Positions 22,450 through 34,300 of a DNA stretch of 64,000 nt are shown piece after piece; position 1 is the first letter of the stretch; the number at the start of each line of letters is the position of its first letter. Position numbers and translations under genes: made by a program. The DNA is from Casuarina equisetifolia (Eukaryota; Streptophyta; Magnoliopsida; Fagales; Casuarinaceae). The stretch lies in the NCBI GenBank assembly GCA_028551475.1, contig CM052360.1, positions 21,832,682 through 21,896,681 of the forward strand, read 5' to 3'. The notes beneath the pieces are model-generated. The model was not told the origin of the DNA and made no database searches. It saw nothing but the letters and a program-made list of their open reading frames with translations.

Positions 22450-23220
22450 TAAGGGACTGAACGAGTCCATGTATTTTTCACTTCCACTGTGAAAATCCGA
22501 CTTGGTATAAATTTGGTTTATGAGTGACTCGTTTTCTAACCAGTCCTGCACGCACATACTAAACATTTATCCAAATTTGATAGCTTCAGCAGTTGCTTTG
22601 GTCCATTCCCAAAGTAATTGAACATAGGAATATGTTCCGAGTTGAAATGCCTCAAGGGATCAGGTGGTTGATTGATCCTTTGGTTAATACGCATGTCTGT
22701 CTATCCAAATGTTAAGCCTCGAAATCTAGTCGGAGCATGGCTGCCGGTGTGCACTGCCGATTAAGCACGCCCATTTCAGAAAATGCAGTAGTTGTCCCAG
22801 TCAACTGTTCGATGACTTCTATCATTCTGGATAAATGGGGATGTTTAACACTACAAGCAACAGCTCTGCGTTCGTCCCCAAGGCCCAAGATCAATTGATT
22901 TGGTCTTACCACGTTAAGCTGACCTTCTTGGTTTTTAGGCTTTATGGTGAAAGTCCGCCTCGATTTGGACTTTAGACATCACAAAGGGTAGAAAAATGGC
23001 CTGGTAGTGTTAAGAACTACTACGACTTCCATTTGAAATGATCCTGTCTTGGTTTTCCTTTATTTTTCTGAGTTTTTTTTTTAGGATTTCGAGACAAAAA
23101 CAACCAAGAAATGGTGGTTCGGGCCAAAAAGCCCTTCATCCAACAGCAGATAACAAATCGATGCAATTTTGCTATTATTTTATGCAGTGCATCGGATTGT
23201 CTATCTACATAAAATGCCCC
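22450..23220 (-). promoter_or_regulatory. Upstream region of the germin-like gene
   Basis: Non-coding. The stretch 22610-23220 is repeated in inverted orientation at 16.8-17.5 kb. It includes a TTGACT core (minus strand, near 22800), a possible WRKY site. It carries no gene. Confidence 0.4.
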
Positions 23221-23916
23221 TAAGTTTCATTGAAGCCTACATTTTGGCCATCTAAATCTAAAATCTCCACATACATCCTTGCTAAAATAATAAGACCCAC
23301 ATCTTCTCAAAAATGGAAAGAAAAAAAAAAGAATTGCTGAATGAAAAGTCTCTAGAATATTTTAGAAGCGTATTTTCTCTCTACCACACTATTTTTCATC
23401 CTGATTTTTTATGTTGCTACTTTTATAATTTTACCACAAAGGAATTAGTGGAGAACATTATCTTAATCATATAGTTGAACATTGTTATAATTTTTTTTTT
23501 ATTGTTATTTTCAAGTAAAGGATAGTGTGGGGGATTTGGGTGTTTCACCTAGGATCTTTTTAATCACAAGCAACATTAGTCACATAGGTCCCAAGCGACA
23601 TGAGCTGCACGCCTGGGACAAAAATCACACCTCCTTGATCCATCATTCAAGCAAAAAGTTTAAAACAGTGAAACCGTGTGCTGGCATACTTAAGATATTG
23701 TAAAAAAAAGTTTAAAGAAAAAATACTAGATAGCATGCGCCAAAAGAAGCTAGGAATGATACCTCAAACATTATCAAGAAAGAAAATATATACAAATAAC
23801 CAGAAGAAGCACCTTTATTTCAATTTTTTTTTCTTTTGTTATGATGTTACAACAAAGGAAACAATCACAACCTTTATTTCATATTTGCAGGCTTATTCAC
23901 GATCACACATCTTTCT
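23221..23916. other. Intergenic, no gene seen
   Basis: AT-rich with T-runs at 23490-23500 and 23823-23835. Short open frames look random. Confidence 0.4.
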
Positions 23917-24709
23917 CTAATCTTCGTAAAACCAAAATTGCTTCTGAAGATACTGAACCACCTTCCTGTCCACTTGGAAGGATTTGGTAAGTACATTAGG
24001 ATCGATGGGAGGATTAGATCCAAAGATTGCATTTGCCGTGGTGACAACACCTGGGTTCTGGCTACTGAAAGCGGACAAAGCAACCGCATCAGTCTTTCCT
24101 ACATTACGTTCGAAGTGAATGAGACCAATTGGGAAGACAATAACATCTCCTGCTGTTAGAACTTTGGTGAAGAGGCGGTTCTCTGGGTTCGATGTGACAA
24201 AGCCAGCGTACAAAGTACCCTCTAAAACGGTCAGAACCTCAGTACCAAGAGGGTGATTGTGGGGAGCATTTACGCCTCCTGGTGCAAAATCAAGACGAGC
24301 CAAGGATATGCCCAATGTGTTCAGGCCTAAAAAGTTCAAAACATTAACGCGAGTTACAATGGATCCGAGCTGATTCGAGGTGTTTCCACGAATGTTTAAC
24401 CCGTGAAAGACGAAATCATCGGCTGTGACAAGCTTTCGATCCTTGCAGAACTTCCCGTTTACAAATACTGCAAAAGAAAAAATGAACTTTATATTCTGGA
24501 CGCGACACAAACAATACTGGTATGTAGAGTTCTATCATGAAGACAACCGAAAACCCAGATGTTTCATATGATTTCATACCACCATCACTAGAACCGTTAG
24601 TGGAAACACAGAAGTCTTGTAGAGGACTGGGGTCAAAGGCAGAGGCAATGGAGCATGCCACGGCCAACAGGGCGACAGTTACGAAACACTTAGTAGCGCT
24701 TTTCATCAT
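23917..24709 (-). CDS. Germin-like protein, intact (two exons)
   Basis: Exon 1 is 24580-24709 and exon 2 is 23917-24467. The 112-bp intron has donor GTATGA and acceptor TTTTGCAG and joins in phase (G|TA gives Val). The product has 226 residues. It begins with a signal peptide ([19 protein letters not shown]..., cleavage likely after SIASA) and a mature start [11 protein letters not shown]. The disulfide pair is FCV and FCKD. Cupin motif 1, [17 protein letters not shown], has His, His and Glu as metal ligands; motif 2, [14 protein letters not shown], has the third His. An N-glycosylation site NGS lies in exon 1. Such proteins are secreted, form manganese-binding hexamers in the cell wall, and are often stress-induced with oxalate-oxidase or superoxide-dismutase activity; which one applies here cannot be read from sequence. 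The C-terminus runs seven residues past the usual QKQ end (ending WFYED). This is the only undamaged member of the cluster. Confidence 0.93.
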
Positions 24710-24766
24710 TTTTGAGGCTGTCGCTTGTTTTTAGTATGTGAGAAATGTTGCATGAAGGCAAGACTA

Positions 24767-24772
24767 CTTATA
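24767..24772 (-). promoter_or_regulatory. TATA box of the intact germin-like gene
   Basis: CTATAA (context CCCTATAAGTAG, minus strand), about 60 bp before the ATG. Confidence 0.55.
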
Positions 24773-24774
24773 GG

Positions 24775-25350
24775 GATAAGTCACTGAACAAGCCCATGGT
24801 TTAACTTCCATGGCTAAGACTCGACTTGGTAAGAGTTTGTTGATGTGTCACTCATTCTTTATCTGCAACTCTAAGCAAATGCTAAAAATTCAATTATTCC
24901 TTTGCGTTGAAGTTAATTCAAACCCTTTTCTTAATATTTTTGTCACGTCGGGCAAATCCCAGGTGAGCATCGTATCTCCTTAACATTGACGTTGCCGAAG
25001 CTGTCGATAGGTTGATCAAGTGGTCCGTAGAGAACCGTGTTACCTAGATTTTTAAGTTCTGAAATCTAGCAACATAGACTGGAGGTAGACATGTGGGACC
25101 CCAATTAGGCAAAAATAGTCGAGGACTTTCATTCTTTTAGATAATGCGTACGTTTAACGGTACATGCAATACGCTATTGACTTAGCCTTAACTCTTCAAT
25201 ATAATATTCTCATTCTCTTCTCCTGGCTTCGTCTTGCTAGGGTAAGGGTCTATGGGTGTTCCTCAAGGGCAAATGCTTTTCTAGTGTTAATGATTGTACT
25301 TTTGACAAATTGTAATTGTCCAATTCCACTTGAAAGAAGAACTAGGTACT
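24775..25350. other. Upstream region of the intact germin-like gene
   Basis: No gene seen. It shares some blocks with the upstream regions of the other germin-like copies (AAGTCGAG/GACTTGGTA near 24820; AATGCGTACG near 25143). Confidence 0.4.
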
Positions 25351-25596
25351 GTTGATAAGTTTCTTTGAAAAGATCTTATCTTTTTCTTTTTTTTAAAAAA
25401 AGATTTTGTCCTTCAATCTGATTGTTACGTCATGAACATCTAAAACATAAGAAGGGATTGTCTTCTTTTCTTACTTAGAGAGGTGTTTAGGTAAATGTCG
25501 GTATAAAAGAATCATGTCATCCATTGATTTTCGTTCTAATCTATTGACCGGGAAAGATTGGGCCTATTTTTCTTTTCCCTTAAATATTTTGAACAT

Positions 25597-25690
25597 TTTC
25601 TTTTTAGAGAACGTATTAGAACCATCCTCCCCCAAATAGGTTCGAAGAGTTCGGAAATTCATCTGAAGGAGATGAAGAATCTGCACAAGT
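25597..25690 (+). pseudogene. Unidentified gene fragment (partner at 34170-34300)
   Basis: A short coding-like stretch, RIRTILPQIGSKSSEIHLKE, recurs in diverged form on the minus strand at 34170-34300 (TRIVLPQMGLMKGSEIDLKE). Conservation of the peptide despite DNA divergence suggests both derive from a real exon. I do not recognise the family. Confidence 0.35.
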
Positions 25691-25739
25691 TCAAGAAGTT
25701 GAATGCTTGTGTTAAATCATACATGAAAAATAAAAAGCT

Positions 25740-26600
25740 TAAAAAGTAATTAAACATAATATTAGAGTCCAAGTTTTTTCATATTATCCTTATCGTTAAA
25801 TTCATCATGGAAAAAATAGAAACTTAAAAAGGTAATTTAAAAAGAGATAGATTCTTCCACTTAATATCATAAGATTTTAAGTTGGATATAAATATTTCTT
25901 TATACAATTTCATATGGTATCAAGAGCCTAAGTTCTACCTTATGCACTCTTACAAATACAAGTAAGTCTAGAAGCTGTGCAAAAAAGTAGTACTCATGAA
26001 ATTATTTGAATTTGACCATTGTGGTAATAATAATATGTCCAATAAATAATGCAAAATTGTTCTATGTCACTAATAAGTATGTTGGAAATGTTTCACTTGT
26101 GGATAAAAATCCTCATGGAAAGTATTACCTCATGCTTAAGATGAGAGAACTTTTTAAGTCTCATATGAGAAAATAAAAACTTGAAAGACTAACTTTAAAA
26201 AATAGGTTTATCTACTTAATGCCTTAAGATTTTAAGTTTAATATAAATCTTTCTTTGTAAAATCTAATAACTATAAAGAAGGGTAAGTTTGAAGTTTAGA
26301 AAAAAGTGACATTGAAAGCTGGCTTGAGTTGGACTATTGCAGTGAAAAGACATCTTAAAAAAAATGTTGAATTACCTTATATTGCTAAGAATTCATTGAA
26401 AATCCAATTTCAATCTTTCAATCCTTCACTTGTAGACAAAAATTTACATATAAGATATTTCTCTATATTTAGAGCAAAGGGTATAATAAGTTCCACATAT
26501 GAAATGTAAAACTTTAAAATTTAATTTACAATAAAATAAAATTTTCACTTAATGCCTTAAAATTTTAAATTAAATACAAATTTTTCTCTAAAACTTTTAA
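25740..26600. repeat. AT-rich LTR-like repeats with a PBS-like motif
   Basis: The block ending CTTAATGCCTTAAAATTTTAA / AAATACAAATTTTTCTCT occurs three times (about 25850-25910, 26210-26270 and 26545-26600). The first copy is followed at 25916 by TGGTATCAAGAGCC, one base longer than the initiator-Met-tRNA primer-binding site of plant copia elements. This looks like remnants of short LTR elements; no internal coding region was found. Similar sequence recurs near 60010-60240. Confidence 0.4.
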
Positions 26601-27250
26601 CAGTCCACAGCTCAAAACGCTGGTGCAGTCAAAGTGGTCCGTAAGGGACGGCGGGACCAACCAGTGAAAATGATTGAGGAATTACAAGTGGGCTCTATTA
26701 ATGTGTAGCGGGATTCTAGAACATTGGATTATGATGCTGATTGTGAAGTAGTTGTACCTAAGCAAATATGCGTAACTGACTGAAAATCCAAGATTGATTG
26801 TGAGACAACTACCCCAAACCTTAGACGACGCTAAGCTGATGGTTTTCATGAAAACAACATTGTGATGGTTGGTGGTGTGGTATCCCAAGAGATCCTCCTC
26901 ATTCTTATCTTTGTACATTAGTCTAGCTGGTGGTCCGTCATCACTCCTCATGGAGACCGTGCAGGTGGGAGGGTTTTTCTACCTTAGTAGGTCACGTGTG
27001 GAATTCAACTATTGAGGTCTTCCTGAGTTTGCCCCCCAAATTTTGGCCCATCAGATCCTCCTCCAAGCCCAGGTACAGGTGTATTAATATAAGTCTCATA
27101 TTACCAACGTATAGACGTGTGTGGTAAATATGGATATAACTCTTAATTTATTTTGAGTAAATTTTTTTTTGCAATAATAGGCTTTTTTCCATAATCTTCC
27201 TATTCATATAAATAGATTCAAAATTCATGCAAGATTGAATTTTAGCTATA
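26601..27250. other. Intergenic, no gene recognised
   Basis: Less AT-rich between 26600 and 27120, with a minus-strand open frame (26682-26951) of no recognised family. Confidence 0.35.
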
Positions 27251-27297
27251 TCCCTTCTCTGTGCAAAGAAGTCAAATCTTGGTTGACTTACTCCGTG

Positions 27298-27690
27298 ATG
27301 TTGGCGGCGAATACTAGCGCCACCCACTTCAGTTCTCCCCCTCATTTTTTCTCCGGAACTCTGCTATGGAACCGCGTTCATCCGACCCGTCGACCACAGG
27401 CCCAAGCTCAAACCCACCAGGGGTGTTGACGAAATCCCAGTCATCGACCTGGCCAATATCTTCAACTCTCCGAACGAGAAGACACAAGAAGTCATTTACA
27501 AGACCCAAAGTGCATGCGAGACCTGGGTGGTGAACCCCTGGGTCCCGCCGGACTTCCCAAGAAAACTGGAGGCCGTGCTAAACAATTCTTCGATGGATCT
27601 GTAGAGGAGAAGAGGAAGATGAGAGTTAGGACCAAGCCCTATACCAACACAAAATACCGGAACATAAGAAATCTCAATGAAATAATTGCC
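27298..27690 (+). pseudogene. 2-oxoglutarate/Fe(II)-dependent dioxygenase pseudogene, N-terminal exon
   Basis: The DNA encodes, across frames, the N-terminal non-haem dioxygenase domain (DIOX_N). One frame gives AFIRPVDHRPKLKP and DEIPVIDLANI followed by KTQSACETW. After a shift near 27520, another gives FFDGSVEEKRKMRVRTK. The ATG at 27298 leads into a third frame that stops at 27427. At least two frame changes are needed to connect the family motifs, the GFF/NHG segment after ACETW is garbled, and no catalytic HxD...H domain is present. It is a broken first exon of an enzyme of the SRG1/flavonol synthase/DMR6-like superfamily. Confidence 0.8.
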
Positions 27691-27839
27691 TCGTTTATTA
27701 GCTCAATTCAATTGATATTCCTTCCAGACCTCCCAGCTTAACGCTTTATTCACACGTATTCGCCGTTGACGACATCCGACCGCTTCAGCCATTTCAACTC
27801 AAAGCATGTACTATGTTCAGTTTACTTAGGAAAGGGTTA

Positions 27840-28480
27840 AAGCTAAAGTAGGACGACACTCCTTCCTTAACCGAAGTGGTCAGATTTGGATGAATATGTA
27901 GTATTTGCGTGTAGCAGTAGTTAGAGGCCAATTCACTCATCTTACCAGGTCTAATTTCCGCCATGGAAATAAAAGACACGTTCGGGGTCCCCTCCATAAA
28001 TACTCGTCTTCCCATGCAACGCTTCTTACCATTCACCCACAAAGCATAGATTAAATAGCATCCTGAAAGGTAGAGACAGCAGCAAAAACGTTGATAGCCG
28101 CTTCAAGACTTCTACGTTTTGGCCCTCGCATGCCACCTTGTCTTTACTTATGTCCCAAGTCCTCTACAAGACTCGTGTTTAAACTAACACTTCTCTTTCT
28201 TGTGGTACGCAGTTTTTGGGAAACATCTGGGTTTGCCTTTTTCTATCATGCTAGAACTCTACTTACTAATGATACCTATACTTGGAGAAAACATTTACGT
28301 GACAATCTTCCAGAAGTGTTTTGTCCCTTACATCCTGTCTTCCCCTCTGCAGTATTTGTGAATCGAATGTTCTGTAAGGACCCAAATGTCGTTACCGCCG
28401 ACTATTTCTCCTTCCAAGAAGCACCAAAAATCCACTTGGTTCAAACATTACACTCTTGAATTTGGACCAAAAATACCGGG
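27840..28480 (+). pseudogene. Germin-like protein pseudogene with promoter, exon 1, intron and start of exon 2
   Basis: From about 27840 the sequence follows the promoter and leader of the other germin-like genes (ATAAATACTCGTCTTCCCAT near 27996, then a GAAAGGTAGAGACAGC leader). The initiation codon region has mutated (GTTGATAGCC in place of the ATG-AAA start). Exon 1 is readable only across frames. Exon 2 starts at 28353 after an intact acceptor (CCTCTGCAG) and encodes VFVNRMFCKDPNVVTADYF, then becomes garbled and is cut off near 28480, before the first cupin motif. It cannot make a functional protein. Confidence 0.8.
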
Positions 28481-28737
28481 CCTCAAATGTTGTAGCAGCG
28501 ATGGTGTGAAGTAAAATGATTTCTCTTTTTTATTTTCTTTTTCATTCATGCACTAGCAAAAAATATAGACCAAGTACATGATTAAAGTTAATTTCACTTT
28601 ATAGCCATAATGTTAGATATCACTAAACTTTCCCTAATACATAATATTTTTTTTTTCTTTTTCCCTTTTGCAAAATTATTTGTAAGAACAAATAATAAAC
28701 TAGTAAAGCAATAATAAAGAAACAAAAGAGACAAGTG
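28481..28737. other. AT-rich spacer before LINE
   Basis: No gene. It contains the left target-site copy of the following LINE (28724-28737). Confidence 0.4.
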
Positions 28738-30425
28738 GGAGGCATATGATATGATTAAGTGAGAAGTGGTATTAAGAGTTTTAAAAGCTATTAGTACGTC
28801 TCAGTATTTAGTTGATCTTATAAGTGTATTATTATGACAAGATTTTCAATAAATTTTAATGGAGAGTATGCAAATTACTTTGAAAGTACTAATGGACTAA
28901 AACAAGGGGACCTATTATTTATATATTTATTTGTACTAATTATAGAGATACTTAATAGAATTATTATTATTATTATAAAGACTTACAAATCAGCTTTTAA
29001 GTTCCACTGGTGATGTAAACCTAAAAAAATTACTCATTCGTATTTTGCTAATGATTTGTTTCTTTCTTCTTATGGTGATATAACTTCAATACCTTGTATT
29101 TTAAAAGTTTTACAAGAATTTGCTCAACTCACAACTTTACATTACAACCCAAGTAAATGTCAATTATTCTTCTTAAGATTATCAAAGCATGAGCAACTTC
29201 TTAATTTATATCACTTATCTTTTCCTATGAGTACACTCCTTATTTGATATTTTGGAGTTCCTTTAATTATGAAAAGACTTATTCATGCTAATTGCAAGGG
29301 TTTGATGGATAAAAATATTTGAAAGAATAGAAGGTTAAAAAATAAAACATCTTAGTCATACAAGAAGGTTATAGTTAGCAAAATGAGTTTTCATTTCCAC
29401 ATGTACATTTTGGATGTAAGTTTTTATACTACTAAAACAAACAAGTTATAAGATTGAGAAATAAATTAGGAACTTTCTATGAACAAGTAGTATAGGTACA
29501 CAATGCTCTCACAAAGTAATTTGGCAAATAATCTATTCACTAAAGAAGGAAGAGGGGTTGAGGTTATTGAATCTTAAACTTTAGAATAAAGTTCTCTTCG
29601 GATGTATGTTTTGAAATCTTATTAATCCTTCATACCTTTTCTTAGGAAGTAAGTGAATTTATAGTACAAAAGATAAAACAACTTAAGTAATGTAGTTTGA
29701 TATAAAAGATTCTATGGCATGGAGTTGGAGAGGTATTCTTAAATTAAGGCTCACACTTACCATAGTTCTTTATAGATCTACTTATTACTGTAAAAAAATT
29801 TATCAAAACCTTTGATCAGTTAATGAAAAAATAAATTGGTATAATCTAATTTGGCCTAGTAGTATCAACAAATATAATTTCATTGGATGGAGTTAGAGAT
29901 TGACTTTCTACAATAGAAGGAATAGTATGATGGCTCTCTTTAGTTAATTTATATTCTAATTTTTGTCATTCCTATATTGAAAAATAGGAATCATCCTTTT
30001 TTTAAATGTACATGGAAAAATATGGTTTGAAAGACTATCCTTGCTTAAAATGAAATTTGATGTCATATTGAAAGATAGAATGAAGAATTGCAATAGATAA
30101 TCAGAGTAATTAAAGGAAAAAATTTGACTACAAAGTTTCTTAAAATATCTTTTTTAACTTGCATTTATTGTATATAGGTATAATAAAATAAAAGACAATT
30201 TCATAATAGAGTAGTTGGCATTCTAATCATATTGACTAAAGCAAGAAAATTTGTACAAAGAAAAGTTACTTTGGTTTAAAATATATAACTTCCATAGGAA
30301 AATTTCATTTTGACTAAGATTAGAAGCTTGTAACTTACACTAATTTTTGTAATGTTAAGATATATTCCTATGTTTTTATATACTATCTTTTTTTATTAAT
30401 GTAAACTTATATTTCTACCAAAAAA
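28738..30425 (+). mobile_element. 5'-truncated LINE with target-site duplication
   Basis: It starts inside the reverse transcriptase (EAYDMIK equivalent of KAYDMVKW at 28741) and continues through FANDLF near 29050, the RVT zinc-binding tail region and the LINE 3' end (TTAATGTAAACTTATATTTC), to an A-run ending near 30429. AAAAGAGACAAGTG flanks it on both sides (28724-28737 and 30426-30439), giving a TSD of up to 14 bp; the boundary inside the A-run is uncertain. Many stops show it is dead. Length is 1.69 kb. Confidence 0.85.
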
Positions 30426-30439
30426 AAAAGAGACAAGTG

Positions 30440-31540
30440 AGTTGAAAAGGATTCTACGTTTCAAATAATCCACCACATTTACATGTCACTATTTCCTTCC
30501 AATGATGCATCCCATTGCCTTGATCAATTTTCTCTTCATCTTTGGAACATTTAAGGAGTATTCGGTTTTTAGTCTGCTGCATTAGTAAGCCATAAAGCCA
30601 TATTAAAAGCATGCTGGCGCGTTATTTTTATATTTCAACTTCTTGCTCCAACCATTGGATTGTGGAGAGTCTAATTTCAAGAACGTTACGGTGTTGGGTT
30701 CTCGGGTATTCATTGTACAAGTTCATAGGAAAAGAGAGATGCTAAGAAAATGGGAAGAGAGGAGAATGACATTGAGAGTGATTGGTGAGGTCTATTTAAT
30801 TTATTCTCATGGCGGTTTGAATGTTTTGTCCCATAACTTTTTTGTGGATATATAAAGAGCCTTAAAATTTTAATTCGAACAAAATATTGTTTGTTAATTC
30901 TAAAACTGAGTTAGAAATCTTATTCTCAATCTAATAGTGTCATTTTTGGATATCAAACAGCATTATCATTCTACAAATTTGAAAATACCAACCCCCGAAG
31001 CTAAATAGGAAATAGACGTGTTCAAACCATTTTCGTATAGTTATTTAGTCCCTTTATCCTAAAATATCTCTCATTGTCTACCTTTACTTAAAACATGTGC
31101 ACAGATGTTTTATTGAAATATGAGAATGACCTTTACGTGATAATTGTTATGACAAGAAGAGCGTAAGATCGAACCGAGTTTTAAATGTTTGAAGTACCCA
31201 TCCGCATAACAAAAGAGGGAGAAGAAAAGATTAGTTACGGGATAAGGTCAACCCCTTTGATAAAGAGCTTTTGGGAGGACGACTATACATTCGCCGTATC
31301 TTTGGACATCAGCATTTATATGGAACGCCTAGCACTAATTTCATTGCTTAGTAGAAAGGAATATGCCTCTCAATTGTCATGGCTCTTATAGGTTTCCGGC
31401 TTGAAATTAAGCTCTTGTTATCTTTAGTTTTCTTGGACTCATTCTATATCGTACACTCGCATGTCTTATACTGCAGAACATTAACATGAATTTGTATTGT
31501 AATTACTTTTTCTTTGACTAAGATGTTACCCAGGTGCTAG
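30440..31540. other. Intergenic, no gene recognised
   Basis: Two plus-strand open frames of about 70 codons (30643-30855, 31185-31391) have no recognised motif and no relatives in the window. I would not call them genes. Confidence 0.35.
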
Positions 31541-32000
31541 CATGTTAAAGGACAAGGCAGCGACCAATCAACAGTCAGCATCCATGTCAATGCCTACATC
31601 AGGCTCCATGCCACATCAGCCCTAACTTGACTGGTGCCGTGCAACCCGACGCGACTCGATGGACCCACTAAGGGATCCGACAGCAACCTATGATCCCGTC
31701 CCTCATGGTCACCCAACTTTCTTGCCGTCACTGTCACCAAAATTCTTATCATATCAAATGATTCGATTGTGCATTATTTTCGTTTGTAGATTCTGTATAG
31801 GTTTACATACTCAATTGTATCTATTTTTATAATTATCAGGAAAATCAATCAATCAAAATTTCACAGAAATTAGGGTTTCCAATTCTTCCCTCTTCTTCTT
31901 CTTCCTCACTAAATTCCGTATTCCGATGACCTAATTTCTGGCTTTTCCTCCTTCATTCACAACAATTTTGTTCTACTCTATGTAATTAATATACATTTCA
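31541..32000. other. Possible LTR remnant
   Basis: A GC-richer 5' part is followed by TTTCGTTTGTAGATTCTGTA, AATTAGGGTTTCC and a CTTCTTCTTCTTCC tract, the layout of the R/U5 end of many plant copia LTRs. No partner LTR, coding region or TSD found, so the call is weak. Confidence 0.25.
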
Positions 32001-32029
32001 CACAAAACTAAACCATACCATTTAACCTT

Positions 32030-33065
32030 CAAATATTAGAATTCTCAATTGTGTAGGACTATAACTTCATGAGTACCAAGTATTTATCACTACACACACT
32101 CAATAAAGGATAAGTACACGAAAAGTACAATAGTTTTAGTTTTGTTAGTAGGTTGGTGAAATAGTTGTAATTTTGATGGTTTGAGTGTTTCTTTATCAAC
32201 AAAAATGCACCTTCATGATTAACAAATTTCCAGAGAGTTTTTCATTACATATCATTTTTATTCTAACAAGTACTAAATCATAATTATCAATCATTTAGTT
32301 ATGACCATTGGATTATGTACTATACTTGAACTAATAATGGAATCATATAAAGGCTACCGAAGATTTACAAAAACATCTACTAGCCTAGTTGATATGCATC
32401 CCACTCGAGCATGCCCACTAGCATATAAATCCGCAAATTCTTCTTAAAGTACTATACTTGAACTGACGATCGTATCACATAAAGGTAACCGATGATCTAC
32501 AAAAGATCTAATAGCCTAGTAATATGCATCCGTCTTGAGCTTGCCCACTAACATAGAGATTTCCAAATACTTGTAAGCTAATAGTTCGACGTTACTTGAT
32601 GGCAATATTTTCTTTCATTTTCTTCTCACTTTCCCTTGTACGATTCTATGCATATCCGACAGAAACATTCTAAGAATCCATCATCCATAACTGGAAGCGG
32701 TTGATGAAAACGAAGAGAAGACGAAAGCCAACAACCTTGTGTGCTTCTAACTTGGCAACAGGTGGACGACAACTAAACAGTAAGTACCATGCGCAAATAT
32801 CACGTGCATGCTTGTTTAATAGGAGCTCTTCTTTTATTTTCCAATATCATGCTGCAAATAAGAAAAAATGGAAAAATGGATCAACACAACAATATAGCTC
32901 TTTTCTAGAAGGAAACAAAGATTACATATAGATGTTTGACATTTTGCAGCTCGCATCATTTTGTTCTCACTTGTCTCACTGATTGTCTTTTCAATTGATC
33001 AACTTCTTTATTATATATTGTTTCTCATTTAATTAGATGGAAGAAAACCATGTATCAAAATGAGC
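32030..33065. repeat. Segmental duplication copy (partner 17870-19000)
   Basis: Colinear with 17870-19000 (see there). It has an internal repeat of about 120 bp: CCTAGT..ATATGCATCC is followed by CCCACTA.CATA both near 32380-32430 and near 32515-32560. No coding sequence recognised. Confidence 0.7.
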
Positions 33066-33119
33066 TGTAAATGGGATATGAAAAATTTTGAATTTAAAAT
33101 TTAAGATTTTAAGATTTTG

Positions 33120-33700
33120 GAATAAATTCTCGCCCTTTCTTATAGTTATTAGTATTTTTTAATTGTATCTTAAATAAAAAAAGGGAGAGATAGAGACCAA
33201 TGGAAAGAAATAGTGCAAGATAGAGAAAAGAAGGTGGGAATTATATTATATCAGACCTTTTGTGAGTCTTATTTTAAGATCCTTTCACTAGAGGGAAAGA
33301 ATTTCTCACCCCCATTTATTGTCATTGATCTTATACAATGAAGCGTATCATTAGTTTTTTTCGTGATAACAAACTAAAAAGTCAAGTTATTGAAAATTAT
33401 GAATTTAAATAAAATTTATGATCAGAAAACTCCAAATGAAAACACCTGTTTAAGGTTTAGCAACTTGAAAAACGACAACATTTTCCAGTCTAAAGTCTAC
33501 AAGAACTTACAGACATTTTGTTTAGACATATAGTATGATTGGGAGCTAAGCAAGAAGCCCCAAATGAAAACAACAGTTTAAAGTTTGACAGCTTGAATAG
33601 TGATAACATTTTGCCATCCCAAGTCTACAAAGCTTACTGACATTTTATTTAGATATATAGCATAAAGCGAGCCAATATGGGCCAAGCCAATCATTTGGAG
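33120..33700. repeat. Segmental duplication copy (partner 60235-60690; third partial copy 50500-50690)
   Basis: Shares GGTGGGAATTATATTATAT, GGGAAAGAATTTCT.ACCCCC, TTATGATCAGAAA.CTCCAAA and GCTTACTGACATTTTATTTA with the 60-kb copy. It contains an internal duplication (33440-33540 against 33545-33660) of the CCAAATGAAAACA.C.GTTTAA segment. Non-coding. Confidence 0.75.
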
Positions 33701-34158
33701 CTTTGTAAATGTTTGACAGTTTGACAAATTATTGTTGTGATAGTTTGACAACTATGGAGCTAACGAAAAGCATCATTTGAGAGATTTAATTCTTTATTAC
33801 TTAATAACAAATATCATTTTCCAATTATTCTTTTTCTGTTTTGCTGAAAAGGTAAACTATATCAATAAATATTAAAATACAAAAAAAGGCATTTCTTTTT
33901 CAATTATTCTCTCAACAAAACTATTTTTAAAGATAGTTAATAATATTATTGACCATCTAGGATTTTTAGCTGAAAATATTATAGTTGTTGAAAAAAACAT
34001 ATATACCAGAAAATTTTCCAAAAGCCTCCTCTATATTATGCCTTGTCATGTCTCATAGTCTAAAACATTGGCCTTAATTTACACACTATTTCTTGAATGA
34101 CCAAGAACGTCCATCTACGTTCTCGTAAAACTTATATTTTGGAAGGAAAGCAGAGGAC
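33701..34158. other. AT-rich intergenic, no gene seen
   Basis: No open frame, repeat end or RNA gene that I can support. Confidence 0.35.
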
Positions 34159-34300
34159 TTAGCATGCGGCCTCATGATTTTTAGCCGGGGTTTTAATCTC
34201 CTTCAGATCAATTTCCGAACCCTTCATCAAACCCATCTGGGGTAGGACTATTCTAGTAGGTTCTCCAAAACGAAAAGTTAGCAGATATGAGAATAAAGAA
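34159..34300 (-). pseudogene. Unidentified gene fragment (partner at 25597-25690)
   Basis: The minus-strand peptide TRIVLPQMGLMKGSEIDLKE matches the plus-strand fragment at 25.6 kb and ends at a TAA shortly after. The unit is short and its family unknown. Confidence 0.35.

Noticed and set aside
26682-26951. Minus-strand frame of 89 codons
   Set aside because: No recognisable motif; the hydrophobic stretch is not convincing as a real domain.
30643-31391. Two possible short genes
   Set aside because: No motif, no conserved relative in the window, ordinary length for chance frames.
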